A stretch of 64,000 nucleotides of DNA from Rhodovulum sp. P5 (lineage in GTDB: Bacteria; Pseudomonadota; Alphaproteobacteria; Rhodobacterales; Rhodobacteraceae). A model generated the notes under the pieces. That model made no database searches and was not told the origin of the DNA. It saw only the letters and a program-made list of their open reading frames with translations. Position numbers and translations under genes: made by a program. Positions 55,579 through 64,000 of this stretch are shown here, piece after piece. The number at the start of each line of letters is the position of its first letter. Positions within the stretch are counted from its first letter, which is position 1. The stretch covers positions 434,001-498,000 of the forward strand of contig NZ_CP015039.1 in the NCBI RefSeq assembly GCF_002079305.1, read 5' to 3'.

Positions 55579-56139
55579 ATGTTTATCCAGACCGAGTCCA
55601 CCCCGAACCCGGCAACGTTGAAATTCCTGCCCGGCCAGGCCGTGATGGATGCCGGCACCGCGGACTTCCCCTCGGCAGAGACCGCCGGGAAATCACCCTT
55701 GGCGACACGCATCTTTGCGGTGGACGGTGTGCGCGCCGTCTTTTTCGGCACCGACTTCGTGACCGTGACCAAGGCCGAAGACTCGGAATGGGATCACATC
55801 AAGCCCGCGATCCTCGGCGCGATCATGGAGCACTACCAGTCGGGCCAGCCGACCGTGACCGGTGCGGAGGAAGACGCAGGCCATGCCGATCATGACGGCC
55901 CCGATGCAGAGATCGTGAACCAGATCAAGCAGTTGCTGGATACGCGCGTGCGGCCGGCCGTGGCACAGGACGGCGGCGACATCACGTTCCACGGGTTTGA
56001 CCGCGGAATCGTCTATCTGCACATGCAGGGTGCCTGCGCCGGTTGCCCGTCCTCGACCCTGACGCTGAAAATGGGGATCGAAAACCTGTTGCGCCACTAC
56101 ATCCCGGAAGTGACCGAGGTGCGCCCGGTCGCCGACTGA
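55579..56139 (+). CDS. Nfu-type iron-sulfur cluster carrier
   Basis: 186 aa. Nfu N-terminal domain (MFIQTESTPNPATLKFLPGQAVM to about residue 90), then an acidic linker and a NifU-like C-terminal domain (about 108-180) with GACAGCPSSTLTLKMGIENLLRHYIPEV, whose CxxC holds a transient [4Fe-4S] cluster. Delivers clusters to client enzymes. Immediately upstream of tsaB, with 4 bp between; the pairing is common in alphaproteobacteria. Confidence 0.95.
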   Translation: MFIQTESTPNPATLKFLPGQAVMDAGTADFPSAETAGKSPLATRIFAVDGVRAVFFGTDFVTVTKAEDSEWDHIKPAILGAIMEHYQSGQPTVTGAEEDAGHADHDGPDAEIVNQIKQLLDTRVRPAVAQDGGDITFHGFDRGIVYLHMQGACAGCPSSTLTLKMGIENLLRHYIPEVTEVRPVAD

Positions 56140-56143
56140 CGCG

Positions 56144-56809
56144 ATGGACGACGAGAAACCGGTTCTGGCCTTTGACACATCGGCCGCGCATTGCGCGGCC
56201 GCTTTGCTGCGCGACGGCAAGATCATCGCAGCAGCACATGTCGAAATGGGCCGCGGACAGGCAGAGCATCTTCTTCCCATGCTGGAAGACATCCTTGCCG
56301 AAAACAGCCTGCGTTGGGCCGATATCGGCCGGATCGGGGTCGGCATCGGGCCGGGCAATTTCACGGGTATCCGGATCTCTGTTGCCGCGGCACGGGGCCT
56401 GTCGCTGGGCCTGGCCGTGCCGGCCATCGGCGTTTCCGGGCTCGAGGTGCTGGCGGAGGGCGAACCCGGCACTGTTCTGGCTGCCCTTCCCGCGCCGCGC
56501 AACGCGGTTTATCTTCAGCTTCTGACCGATGGGAAGCCCCTTGGCGCGCCGAGGCTGGCCACGCCCGATGCCCCGCCCGAGGACCTTTTGCTGCCGACAG
56601 ACACGCGCATTGTCGGCGAAGCCGCCGACCGCTTGGGCGCAAGGCTGGGCCGGCCGTTCGAGACCCGGCCGTTGACCGACATCGCACCGCGGATCGCCCG
56701 TCTGGCCGCGGCACGCGTCTCAACCAACATGCCCCGCCCGGCGCCGCTTTACGTGCGCCCCGCCGATGCGGCCCCACCGGCCGATCCACCGCCGGTCATC
56801 CTGCCATGA
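56144..56809 (+). CDS. tsaB: tRNA N6-threonylcarbamoyladenosine biosynthesis protein TsaB
   Basis: 221 aa, YeaZ/TsaB fold of the ASKHA superfamily. LAFDTSAAHCAAALLRDGK (residues 8-26), HVEMGRGQAEHLLPMLEDIL and IGVGIGPGNFTGIRISVAAARGLSLG match the N-terminal half; the C-terminal half diverges as usual. Non-catalytic partner of TsaD in t6A37 synthesis. Followed by rimI through an ATGA overlap, a widespread pairing. Confidence 0.93.
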   Translation: MDDEKPVLAFDTSAAHCAAALLRDGKIIAAAHVEMGRGQAEHLLPMLEDILAENSLRWADIGRIGVGIGPGNFTGIRISVAAARGLSLGLAVPAIGVSGLEVLAEGEPGTVLAALPAPRNAVYLQLLTDGKPLGAPRLATPDAPPEDLLLPTDTRIVGEAADRLGARLGRPFETRPLTDIAPRIARLAAARVSTNMPRPAPLYVRPADAAPPADPPPVILP

Positions 56810-57222
56810 CGCCCGAGGCGCTGGCCGTCCTGCACTCCTTGTGTTTCACCTATCCCCGCCCCTGGACAGCGGCAGAATTCACCGCCGTTCTGGAAAGCCC
56901 CGGCGTGTTCCTGTGCGAAAGCGATGCGGGAGTCGCCCTCGGCCGCGCGCTCGCCGGTGAGGCCGAACTGTTGACGCTGGCGGTGCACCCCACGCAGCGC
57001 CGCGCGGGATGCGGCCGGGCCCTGCTGGCGCAATTCGAGGCCGAGGCGCGCATGCGGGAGGCAGAAGACGCCTTTCTTGAGGTCGCCGAGGACAACCGGC
57101 CGGCCCGGGCGCTCTATACCGGCGCAGGCTATCGCGATGCCGGCCGCCGGCCCCGCTACTATGCCAAACGTGAAGGCACCCGTGTCGACGCGCTGATCCT
57201 CAGAAAGCAGCTTGCGCCCTGA
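56806..57222 (+). CDS. rimI: ribosomal protein S18-alanine N-acetyltransferase-like
   Basis: 138 aa GNAT. RPWTAAEFTAVLES, AELLTLAVHPTQRRAGCGRALLAQFEAEAR (acetyl-CoA loop RRAGCGRA) and FLEVAEDNRPARALYTGAGYRDAGRRPRYY match RimI, which acetylates the N-terminal Ala of S18 in E. coli. The ATGA overlap with tsaB supports the assignment, as tsaB-rimI pairs are common. Whether it acts on S18 is inferred. Confidence 0.88.
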   Translation: MTPEALAVLHSLCFTYPRPWTAAEFTAVLESPGVFLCESDAGVALGRALAGEAELLTLAVHPTQRRAGCGRALLAQFEAEARMREAEDAFLEVAEDNRPARALYTGAGYRDAGRRPRYYAKREGTRVDALILRKQLAP

Positions 57223-57355
57223 GACCGGACCACGGCGAGAAATCGGTTGACGCATTCCCGGCGCTGCGGCCTAACTTGTGATCAAACAACAGCCTTTCGA
57301 CGCTCTGCGGGGCCTGCATCCCGGCGCAGCCAGAAAGACATCGGGGAGATATTCC

Positions 57356-58377
57356 ATGACAGCCTTCCGCAAAATCCTGGGCGCGACCGCCGCGCTGGCC
57401 CTGTTGACCGGCACCGCACTGGCCGACCCGGCGATGGTGTTCGATCTGGGCGGCAAGTTCGACAAGTCGTTCAACGAGGCCGCCCATAACGGCGCCCAGA
57501 AGTGGAAGGCAGAGACGGGCGGAAACTATCGCGAGATCGAATTGCAGTCGGAGGCCCAGCGCGAACAGGCGCTACGCCGCTTTGCCGAGGCCGGGCTGAA
57601 CCCGATCGTGATGGCCGGCTTTGCCTTTGCAAGCGTGCTGGAAGAGGTCGCCGCCGACTATCCCGACACCAAGTTCCAGATCATCGACATGGTGGTGGAT
57701 GCGCCCAATGTGCGCTCCATCGTCTTCTCGGAACATGAGGGCAGCTATCTGGTCGGCATGATGGCGGCGATGGCCTCGGAAACCGGTGCGGTGGGCTTCG
57801 TGGGTGGCATGGACATTCCGCTGATCCGGAAATTCGCCTGCGGCTATGTTCAGGGCGTCAAGGCGGTAAGCCCCGACGCGAAGGTCATCCAGAACATGAC
57901 CGGCACCACGCCTGCCGCCTGGGCCGACCCGGTGAAGGGCAGCGAACTGGCGCAGGCCCAGATCGGTCAAGGCGCGGATGTGATCTATGCCGCGGCGGGG
58001 TCCACGGGGCTGGGCGTTCTGCAAACGGTGGCCGATCAGGGCATCCTTGGAATCGGCGTGGACAGCAACCAGAACTACCTGCATCCGGGGCATATGCTGA
58101 CCTCGATGATCAAGCGGGTCGACGTGGCGGTCTATGACGCGTTCATGGCCGGGCCTGACCTTGAGACCGGTATCAATTTGCTGGGCCTGACCTTGAGACC
58201 GGTATCAATTTGCTGGGGCTGGCCGAAAATGGCGTGGGCTATGCCGTGGACGAGTATAATCAGGACCTCGTCACCGAGGAGATGATCGCCGCCGTCGAAG
58301 ACGCCAAGGCAAAGATCATCTCGGGTGAGTTGCAGGTGCATGACTACATGTCGGACAATTCCTGCCCGGTGAAGTAA
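57356..58377 (+). pseudogene. BMP-family (nucleoside) substrate-binding protein, disrupted by a 32-bp tandem duplication
   Basis: The original would be a 329-aa periplasmic binding protein of the PnrA/BMP family: signal peptide MTAFRKILGATAALALLTGTALA, VFDLGGKFDKSFNEAAHNGA, SIVFSEHEGSYLVGMMA, VGFVGGMDIPLI and ending in VHDYMSDNSCPVK (stop at 58375-58377). The 32-bp sequence at 58151-58182 is repeated exactly at 58183-58214. As 32 is not a multiple of 3, the frame is lost at codon ~275 and ends early at 58285. Removing one copy restores the frame over the full span (1022-32=990 bp). Ligand was probably a purine nucleoside. Confidence 0.85.
58151..58214 (+). repeat. 32-bp perfect tandem duplication
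   Basis: Two identical copies, 58151-58182 and 58183-58214, beginning GGGCCTGACC and ending AATTTGCT. The 4-5 base GGG at both copy edges is a plausible slippage or microhomology point. It breaks the BMP gene. Confidence 0.97.
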
Positions 58378-58381
58378 GTCC

Positions 58382-59943
58382 GTGGTCGCGGCCACGACAG
58401 AGGGGCGGCAAGCCGTCGCCCCGGCCATCGAATTGCGCGGGATATCCAAGGCCTTCGGGCCGGTTCAGGCGAACCGGGATATCTCGCTCAAGGTCATGCC
58501 CGGCACCATCCACGGGATCATCGGCGAAAATGGCGCGGGCAAGTCGACGCTGATGTCGATCCTCTATGGCTTTTACAAGGCCGATGCGGGAGAGATCCGG
58601 ATCGGCGGCAAGCCGACCACCATCCAGGACAGCCATGATGCGATCGCCGCGGGCATCGGCATGGTGTTTCAGCATTTCAAGCTGGTGGAGAATTTCACGG
58701 TGCTGGAGAACGTGATCCTCGGCGCGGAGGAAGGGCGGCTGCTGAAACCCTCGATCAGCAAGGCGCTGAAGACGCTGAAGACGCTGGCCGAGGATTACGA
58801 GTTGAACGTGAACCCCGATGCCAGGATCGAGGATCTGGGCGTCGGCATGCAGCAGCGGGTGGAAATCCTGAAGGCGCTGTATCGGCAGGCGGATATCCTG
58901 ATCCTCGACGAACCGACGGGGGTGCTGACGCCGGCGGAGGCCGATCACCTGTTCCGGATTCTCGACAACCTCAAGGCCGAGGGCAAGACGATCATCCTGA
59001 TCACCCACAAGCTGCGTGAAATCATGGTGGCGACCGACACCGTCAGCGTGATGCGCCGGGGAGAGATGACGGCGACGGTCAAGACGGCGGACACCAGCCC
59101 AGAGCAACTGGCAGAGCTGATGGTCGGGCGCAAGGTGCTGCTGCGGGTGGACAAGGCCCCGCCAAACCGGGGCGCACCGTGCTGGAGGTCGAGAACCTGA
59201 GCGTTTTCGACGCCGACGGGGTCAAGCGGCTGAAAGACGTCTCCTTTTCCGTGCGGGCGGGAGAGATCCTGGGTATCGCAGGCGTGGCGGGCAACGGGCA
59301 GTCGCAGCTTTTGCAGGTGCTGGGCGGCATGATGCCCGCGTCCGGCACGGTTCGTGTGAACGGGCAACCCATCGACGTTAGCGGCAAGCATGCCGACGGA
59401 CAGTTTTGCCGGGAGCGCGGAATCGCCCATGTGCCCGAGGATCGCCAGCGGGAGGGGCTGATCATGCCGTTCCACGCGTGGGAAGATGCGGTCTTCGGCT
59501 ATCACAACGACCCGGCCTATCAGAAGAACGCAGCCCTGATGGACAATACGGCGATCCGCACGGACTGCGCGCAGAAGATGGCGCGTTTCGACGTGCGCCC
59601 CCCGAACCCCGAGCTTGCAGCGCGGCAGTTTTCCGGCGGGAACCAGCAGAAACTGGTACTGGCACGAGAGATCGAGCGGAACCCCGCGCTGCTGCTGGTG
59701 GGGCAGCCGACCCGCGGCGTGGACATTGGCGCGATCGAGTTCATCCACCAGCGCATCGTGGAACTGCGCGATGCGGGATCGGCGATCCTTCTGGTCAGCG
59801 TGGAACTGGACGAGATCCTGTCGCTGTCGGACCGCATCGCGGTGATGTTCGACGGTCGGATCATGGGGGAACGCGCCCCGGACCAGACCGACGAGAAAGA
59901 GCTTGGTCTGTTGATGGCCGGCATGACGACGGAGGCCGCCTGA
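58382..59943 (+). pseudogene. nucleoside-type ABC ATPase (two-cassette), split by one-base deletion
   Basis: One protein of 520 aa is expected, with two ATPase cassettes as in the RbsA/NupA-like proteins that go with BMP binding proteins. Cassette 1 (GTG start 58382) has GENGAGKST, LGVGMQQRVEILKAL and LILDEPTGVLTPAEA; cassette 2 has the typical degenerate GVAGNGQSQ, SGGNQQKLVLAREI and LLVGQPTRGVDIGA. A missing base between about 59158 and 59175 (CCCCGCCAAACCGGGG) shifts the frame between cassettes, so as written the first half would stop near 59200 and the second would have to start internally at 59179. Real break or sequencing error. Confidence 0.85.
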
Positions 59944-59944
59944 C

Positions 59945-61038
59945 GTGAACGGACTGCCGAAATGGGCGGATGTCATCCTGATACCGCTGATCAGTCTGGT
60001 CATCGCCTTCCTGTTGTCTGCGTTGGTCATCGTCGCCATCGGCGAAGACCCCGTCGCCGCCGTCAAACTGATGGTCACCGGGGCGCTGGGGTCGACCTAT
60101 GCGTGGGGCTACACGCTCTACTACGCCACGAATTTCATCTTCACCGGGCTGGCGGTCGCCGTCGCCTTTCACGCACGGCTCTTCAATATCGGGGGCGAGG
60201 GCAGGCGACGCTGGGCGGGCTTGGGGTGGCGCTTGTCTGCCTTGCGCTGCCATGGCCGCATTGGTCGCTGGCGCTGCCGGTGGCGATCCTTGGCGGGGCG
60301 CTCTTTGGCGCGCTTTGGGCGGCGATCCCGGCCTGGCTGCAGGCCACGCGCGGCAGCCATATCGTGATCACCACGATCATGTTCAACTTCATCGGCGCGG
60401 CCGTGCTGAACTATCTGCTGGTCAACGTGATGCGGCCGCCGGCCTCGATGGACCCGGCGACGGCCAAGTTTCCAGACGGCACGCATCTGCCAACGCTGCA
60501 TGACATTCTGGGCGCCTTCGGCATCCCCTTTTCCAAAGCGGCGCCCGCCAATATCAGCTTTGTTGTTGCTCTGGCCGCCTGCGTTCTGGTCTGGCTGCTG
60601 ATCTGGCGCACGCGGCTCGGCTATGAAATCCGGGCGCTGGGGCATTCCGAACCGGCGGCCGTCTATGCCGGCATTCGCCCGGTGCGGATCGTGATGCTGG
60701 CAATGCTGGTTTCCGGGGCGCTGGCCGGCTGCATGGCGATCAACAACGTGATGGGAGAGGCGGAACGGCTGGTCCTGAACGCAGTCGAAGGCGCAGGCTT
60801 CATCGGGATCGCGGTGGCGCTGATGGGGCGCAATCACCCCTTCGGCGTGCTGCTGGCGGCCCTGCTGTTCGGTTTTCTCTACCAGGGGGGCGCTGAACTG
60901 GCGCTTTGGACGACCATCCCGCGCGAGTTGATCGTGGTGATCCAGGCGCTGGTGATCCTGTTCACCGGGGCGCTGGACAACATGGTGCGGATGCCCTTGG
61001 AGCGGTTGTTCGCCGGGCGTCGGAAAGGACGGGCATGA
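59945..61038 (+). pseudogene. nucleoside-type ABC permease 1, one-base deletion
   Basis: Expected length 364 aa. The first 82 codons (GTG start 59945; ILIPLISLVIAFLLSALVIVAIGEDP, FHARLFNIGGEG) are in one frame and the rest (ATLGGLGVALVCLALP, GSHIVITTIMFNFIGAAVLNYLLVN, MAINNVMGEAERLVLNAVEGAGFIGIAVALMGRNHP) in another; one G is missing in the run GGG at 60199-60201. The total span, 1094 bp, is one base short of whole codons. About ten transmembrane segments in the restored protein. The 3' end overlaps permease 2 by 4 bp. Confidence 0.85.
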
Positions 61039-62003
61039 TGGATTTCGCAACGGTCCTTCAGGTGCTCGACTCCACGGTGCGGCTGTCGACGCCGCTTCTT
61101 CTGGCCTGCCTTGCGGGCCTCTTTTCGGAGCGTTCGGGCATTTTCGACATCGGGCTGGAGGGGAAGATGCTGTTCGCGGCCTTCTTCTCGGCGGCGACGG
61201 CGGCGGTGACGGGGTCGGTCTGGCTGGGGCTGCTGGCGGGCATCCTGTCATCGATGCTGCTGGCGGGCATCCACGGTCTTGCCTCGATCACCTTTCGCGG
61301 GAACCAGCTGATTTCAGGGGTCGCGATCAACTTTCTTGCGGCAGGTCTGACCGTTGTCATTGCGCAGGACTGGTTTCAGCAGGGCGGGCGCACGCCGTCG
61401 CTTCTGGGCGGCGCACGGTTCGAGGCGATCACCCTGCCCTTCGCCGAACAACTGCAAACCGTGCCGGTCTTCGGGCCGATCTATCACGACCTGATCTCGG
61501 GTCACACGATCCTTGTCTACCTCGCCTTCGCGATGGTGCCGCTGACATGGTGGGTGCTGTTCCGGACGCGGTTCGGCCTGCGCCTGCGCGCGGTGGGCGA
61601 AAACCCCGCCGCGGTCGATACCGCGGGCATTTCGGTCATCGGCACACGCTATGCCGCGGTGGCCATCTGCGGGGTGCTGTGCGGGATTGCCGGGGCCTAT
61701 CTTGCGACGGCCCTGCAAGCGGGCTTCAGCAAGGACATGACGGCCGGACGCGGTTACATCGCCCTTGCGGCCCTGATCTTCGCCAAGTGGCGGCCGTGGT
61801 ACGCGCTGATGTCGACGCTTCTGTTCGGCTTCCTTCAGGCGATCGCGCTGCGCTATCAGAATATCGATCTGGGCGGCGTCACGGTCCCCGTGCAAGTGAT
61901 GGATGCGCTGCCCTATATCCTGACGGTGGTCATTCTTGCCGGTTTCGTGGGCCGCGCGGTGCCCCCGCGCGCGGGGGGAGAACCCTATGTGAAAGAAAGC
62001 TAG
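61035..62003 (+). CDS. nucleoside-type ABC permease 2
   Basis: 322 aa, intact. About eight transmembrane segments; LDSTVRLSTPLLLACLAGLFSERSGIFDIGLEGKMLFAAFFSA is the hallmark start of the second permease in BMP/nucleoside (YufQ-type) transporters, and RTRFGLRLRAVGENPAAVDTAGISV is the EAA-like ATPase contact loop. ATG at 61035 overlaps the permease 1 stop. The only undamaged gene of the four-gene importer as sequenced. Confidence 0.92.
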   Translation: MMDFATVLQVLDSTVRLSTPLLLACLAGLFSERSGIFDIGLEGKMLFAAFFSAATAAVTGSVWLGLLAGILSSMLLAGIHGLASITFRGNQLISGVAINFLAAGLTVVIAQDWFQQGGRTPSLLGGARFEAITLPFAEQLQTVPVFGPIYHDLISGHTILVYLAFAMVPLTWWVLFRTRFGLRLRAVGENPAAVDTAGISVIGTRYAAVAICGVLCGIAGAYLATALQAGFSKDMTAGRGYIALAALIFAKWRPWYALMSTLLFGFLQAIALRYQNIDLGGVTVPVQVMDALPYILTVVILAGFVGRAVPPRAGGEPYVKES

Positions 62004-62041
62004 GCTTGCCTAAGCAGGCTTAGCGGATCTAGCAGGACCAC

Positions 62042-63016
62042 ATGGAGATCTATCTTCCCATCGCCGACGTTGCCGTGAACGCCTTTACCCTGTTGGGGAT
62101 TGGCGGGCTGGTGGGTGTCTTGTCCGGCATGTTCGGCGTCGGTGGCGGCTTCCTGATCACGCCAATGCTGTTCTTCATCGGCATTCCGCCGGCCGTGGCG
62201 GTGGCGACCTCCGCCAACCAGATCGTCGCCTCGTCCTTTTCAGGCGTCCTTGCGCATTTCCGGCGCAGAACCGTCGATCTGAAGATGGGCACCGTGTTGC
62301 TGCTGGGTGGTCTTGTCGGCGTCGCGGTGGGCGTGGTGATCTTCAACCAGCTTCGCCAGTTGGGACAGGTCGATCTGTTCGTGAAGCTCTGTTACGTCCT
62401 GTTCCTCGGCGTGATCGGCACGATGATGTTCGTCGAAAGCCTGCAGGCCATCCGCCGTACCCGCAGCGGCCGCACGGCGCCGAAACGGCGGCACCGCAAA
62501 TGGGTCAGCGTTCTGCCGTTCAAGACGAAGTTCCGCGTGTCGGGCCTCTATATCTCGGCGGTGCCGCCGCTGCTTGTGGGCGCGGCCGTCGGTATGCTGT
62601 CGGCCATCATGGGCGTGGGCGGCGGCTTCATCATGGTGCCGGCGATGATCTACCTGCTGGGCATGCCGACCAAGGTCGTCGTGGGCACGTCGCTGTTCCA
62701 GATCATCTTCGTCACCGCCTTCACCACCTTGCTGCATGCCACAACGAACTACACGGTCGACATGGGGCTTGCCCTGCTGCTGCTCGTCGGCGGCGTGATC
62801 GGGGCACAGTTCGGCACCCGGATCGGTCTGAAGATGAAGGCAGAGCAGTTGCGAGTCCTTCTGGCAGCGCTCGTGATGGCCGTTTGTGGCAAGCTCGCGC
62901 TGGACCTGCTTTTGAAACCGTCAGAGCTTTACACACTGACATCCGAACCCGGCGTGCAGCTTCTGAGCCATGATAGCCGTGCAATTCCGCCACGCGCCCA
63001 AGGAAACGATATGTGA
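62042..63016 (+). CDS. TSUP-family (TauE/SafE) permease, copy 1
   Basis: 324 aa with about eight transmembrane segments in two repeats, each marked by GVLSGMFGVGGGFLITP (about residues 24-40) and GMLSAIMGVGGGFIMVPAMIYLLGMPTKVVVGTS. TSUP proteins export or import sulfite, sulfonates or other organic anions; the substrate here is unknown. The last ~25 residues (after SELYTLTSE) do not occur in copy 2 and look like read-through. No RBS is obvious except GGACCAC before the ATG. Copy 2 follows after 50 bp. Confidence 0.9.
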   Translation: MEIYLPIADVAVNAFTLLGIGGLVGVLSGMFGVGGGFLITPMLFFIGIPPAVAVATSANQIVASSFSGVLAHFRRRTVDLKMGTVLLLGGLVGVAVGVVIFNQLRQLGQVDLFVKLCYVLFLGVIGTMMFVESLQAIRRTRSGRTAPKRRHRKWVSVLPFKTKFRVSGLYISAVPPLLVGAAVGMLSAIMGVGGGFIMVPAMIYLLGMPTKVVVGTSLFQIIFVTAFTTLLHATTNYTVDMGLALLLLVGGVIGAQFGTRIGLKMKAEQLRVLLAALVMAVCGKLALDLLLKPSELYTLTSEPGVQLLSHDSRAIPPRAQGNDM

Positions 63017-63066
63017 GCCCGAGCGAGGCTTGCCAGACGGCAAAGGAACGCTTTAGAGATTCACAT

Positions 63067-63987
63067 ATGCAAATTTATCTACCCATCGCCGAAGTGTCCG
63101 TGAACGCCTTCCTCCTTCTGGGGCTCGGCGGGATGGTGGGTGTGCTTTCGGGCATGTTCGGCGTGGGTGGCGGGTTTCTGATGACCCCCCTGCTCTTCTT
63201 CATCGGCATTCCGCCCGCGGTGGCCGTCGCGACCGAGGCGAATCAGATCGTGGCGTCCTCCTTCTCCGGCGTTCTGGCGCATCTGAGGCGCAAGACGGTA
63301 GATCTGAAGATGGGAACGGTCTTGCTGGTCGGCGGCCTTTTCGGTGCCGCACTCGGCGTACTGATCTTCAATCAGCTTCGACAGATGGGCCAGGTCGATC
63401 TGTTGGTGAAGCTGTGTTACGTGCTGTTCCTCGGCATCATCGGTTCCTTGATGTTCGTCGAAAGCCTGAACGCAATCCGGCAAACGCGCAAAGGCAAGAG
63501 CGCCCCGAAACGGCGGCAGCGGACATGGATCAGCGCCCTTCCGTTCAAGATGAAGTTCCGGACATCGGGGCTTTATATCTCGGCCATTCCGCCGCTTCTG
63601 GTCGGCGCCGCCGTCGGTATTCTGGCCGCGATCATGGGGGTCGGCGGCGGCTTCATCATGGTTCCGGCCATGATCTATCTCCTTGGAATGCCGACAAAGG
63701 TGGTCGTGGGAACGTCCTTGTTCCAGATCATCTTCGTGACCGGTTTCACCACGTTGCTACATGCCACGACGAACTTTACTGTCGACATGGGGCTGGCGGT
63801 TCTGCTGCTGATCGGCGGGGTGGTCGGTGCGCAGATCGGCACCCGGATCGGCGCCAAGATGAAGGCTGAACAATTGCGAATTCTGCTGGCCGTTCTGGTT
63901 CTGGTCGTTTGTGCCAAGCTGGCGTTCGATCTCCTCCTCGAACCGTCGGAGCTTTACTCGCTGAGCACGCGGAAGGGGGGCCACTGA
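63067..63987 (+). CDS. TSUP-family (TauE/SafE) permease, copy 2
   Basis: 306 aa, same topology as copy 1; over the first 60 residues 51 are identical. GVLSGMFGVGGGFLMTP and GILAAIMGVGGGFIMVPAMIYLLGMP mark the two repeats. It ends SELYSLSTRKGGH and the next gene's ATG overlaps its stop (TGATG at 63985-63989). The ATG at 63067 aligns exactly with the start of copy 1. Confidence 0.9.
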   Translation: MQIYLPIAEVSVNAFLLLGLGGMVGVLSGMFGVGGGFLMTPLLFFIGIPPAVAVATEANQIVASSFSGVLAHLRRKTVDLKMGTVLLVGGLFGAALGVLIFNQLRQMGQVDLLVKLCYVLFLGIIGSLMFVESLNAIRQTRKGKSAPKRRQRTWISALPFKMKFRTSGLYISAIPPLLVGAAVGILAAIMGVGGGFIMVPAMIYLLGMPTKVVVGTSLFQIIFVTGFTTLLHATTNFTVDMGLAVLLLIGGVVGAQIGTRIGAKMKAEQLRILLAVLVLVVCAKLAFDLLLEPSELYSLSTRKGGH

Positions 63988-64000
63988 TGCTTTGGCGCGT
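63987..64000 (+). CDS. 5' end of a gene running off the window
   Basis: ATG CTT TGG CGC GT, overlapping the TSUP stop by one base, with GGAAGGGGGG upstream as ribosome binding site. Only four full codons (MLWR) are visible. In Rhodobacterales a TIGR02186-family membrane protein often follows the TSUP gene, so that is a guess from context, not from sequence. Confidence 0.5.

Noticed and set aside
59179..59943. Separate 254-aa ABC ATPase
   Set aside because: It is the second cassette of a two-cassette ATPase; a one-base insertion joins it to the upstream frame, and the pair has the usual degenerate Walker A in cassette 2.
1..64000. CRISPR arrays, tRNA or rRNA genes, insertion sequences, phage or toxin-antitoxin modules
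   Set aside because: No regularly spaced repeats, no cloverleaf-like sequence in the gaps, and no transposase, integrase or toxin-like frame was found on reading both strands.

Overview
The window reads as chromosomal DNA of a GC-rich alphaproteobacterium of the order Rhodobacterales (Roseobacter/Paracoccus-like). The evidence is gene content and order: irr divergent from fabA-fabB-fabI, a miaB-phoH-ybeY-corC-lnt-metK-trmB run, an aroA-cmk-rpsA-ihfB-lapA-trpF-trpB run, MipZ, a protein with a VPLPA-type C-terminal sorting tail, and a SAM/SAH-type riboswitch ahead of metK. No rRNA, tRNA, CRISPR array, insertion sequence, integrase or phage gene was found. Coding density is high and many genes overlap by ATGA or nearly abut.

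Layout. 0.2-2.6 kb: IsdG-like haem monooxygenase, pth, a DUF2237 protein, then a membrane-tethered LuxR-type regulator with a PepSY-like secreted protein. 3.2-20.8 kb: a mostly minus-strand housekeeping block (trpB, trpF, lapA, ihfB, rpsA, cmk, aroA, trmB, metK, lnt, corC, ybeY, phoH, miaB, irr), interrupted by one plus-strand gene for an exported VPLPA-tailed protein. 20.9-25.0 kb: fabA-fabB-fabI, a stand-alone CZB protein and mipZ. 25.0-29.3 kb: a frameshifted pfkB-type kinase, an MBL-fold hydrolase, a zincin-like protein, gltX and a DUF302 protein. 29.6-34.5 kb: copper ATPase copA with its MerR-type promoter and cueR, then a pyridoxal-kinase-like gene followed by a TIM-barrel/methylglyoxal-synthase fusion. 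34.8-37.5 kb: an FHA-like protein and cobQ. 37.6-42.2 kb: a complete branched-chain amino acid type ABC importer (SBP-livH-livM-livG-livF). 42.2-44.2 kb: a two-gene sugar-glycerate compatible solute pathway. 44.3-48.6 kb: an ATPase/FtsX-permease/HlyD exporter. 48.6-57.2 kb: ppk2, APS reductase, an AlkD-like protein, an AMP ligase, moaA, a class IV aminotransferase, a universal stress protein, Nfu, tsaB and rimI. 57.3-62.0 kb: a BMP/nucleoside-type ABC importer in which three of four genes carry frame-disrupting lesions. 62.0-64.0 kb: two tandem TSUP permeases and the start of a further gene.

The least ordinary items are: the fusion of a TIM barrel to a methylglyoxal synthase domain with its catalytic residues intact, coupled to a pyridoxal-kinase-like gene; the SAM/SAH riboswitch of metK; the BMP transporter operon with a 32-bp tandem duplication and two single-base deletions; the membrane-anchored LuxR/PepSY pair; an FHA-like domain lacking the usual phosphothreonine-contact signature; and a VPLPA-tailed, thrombospondin-C-like protein placed inside the phoH-ybeY cluster. 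All family assignments were made by reading sequence and motifs, without database searches.
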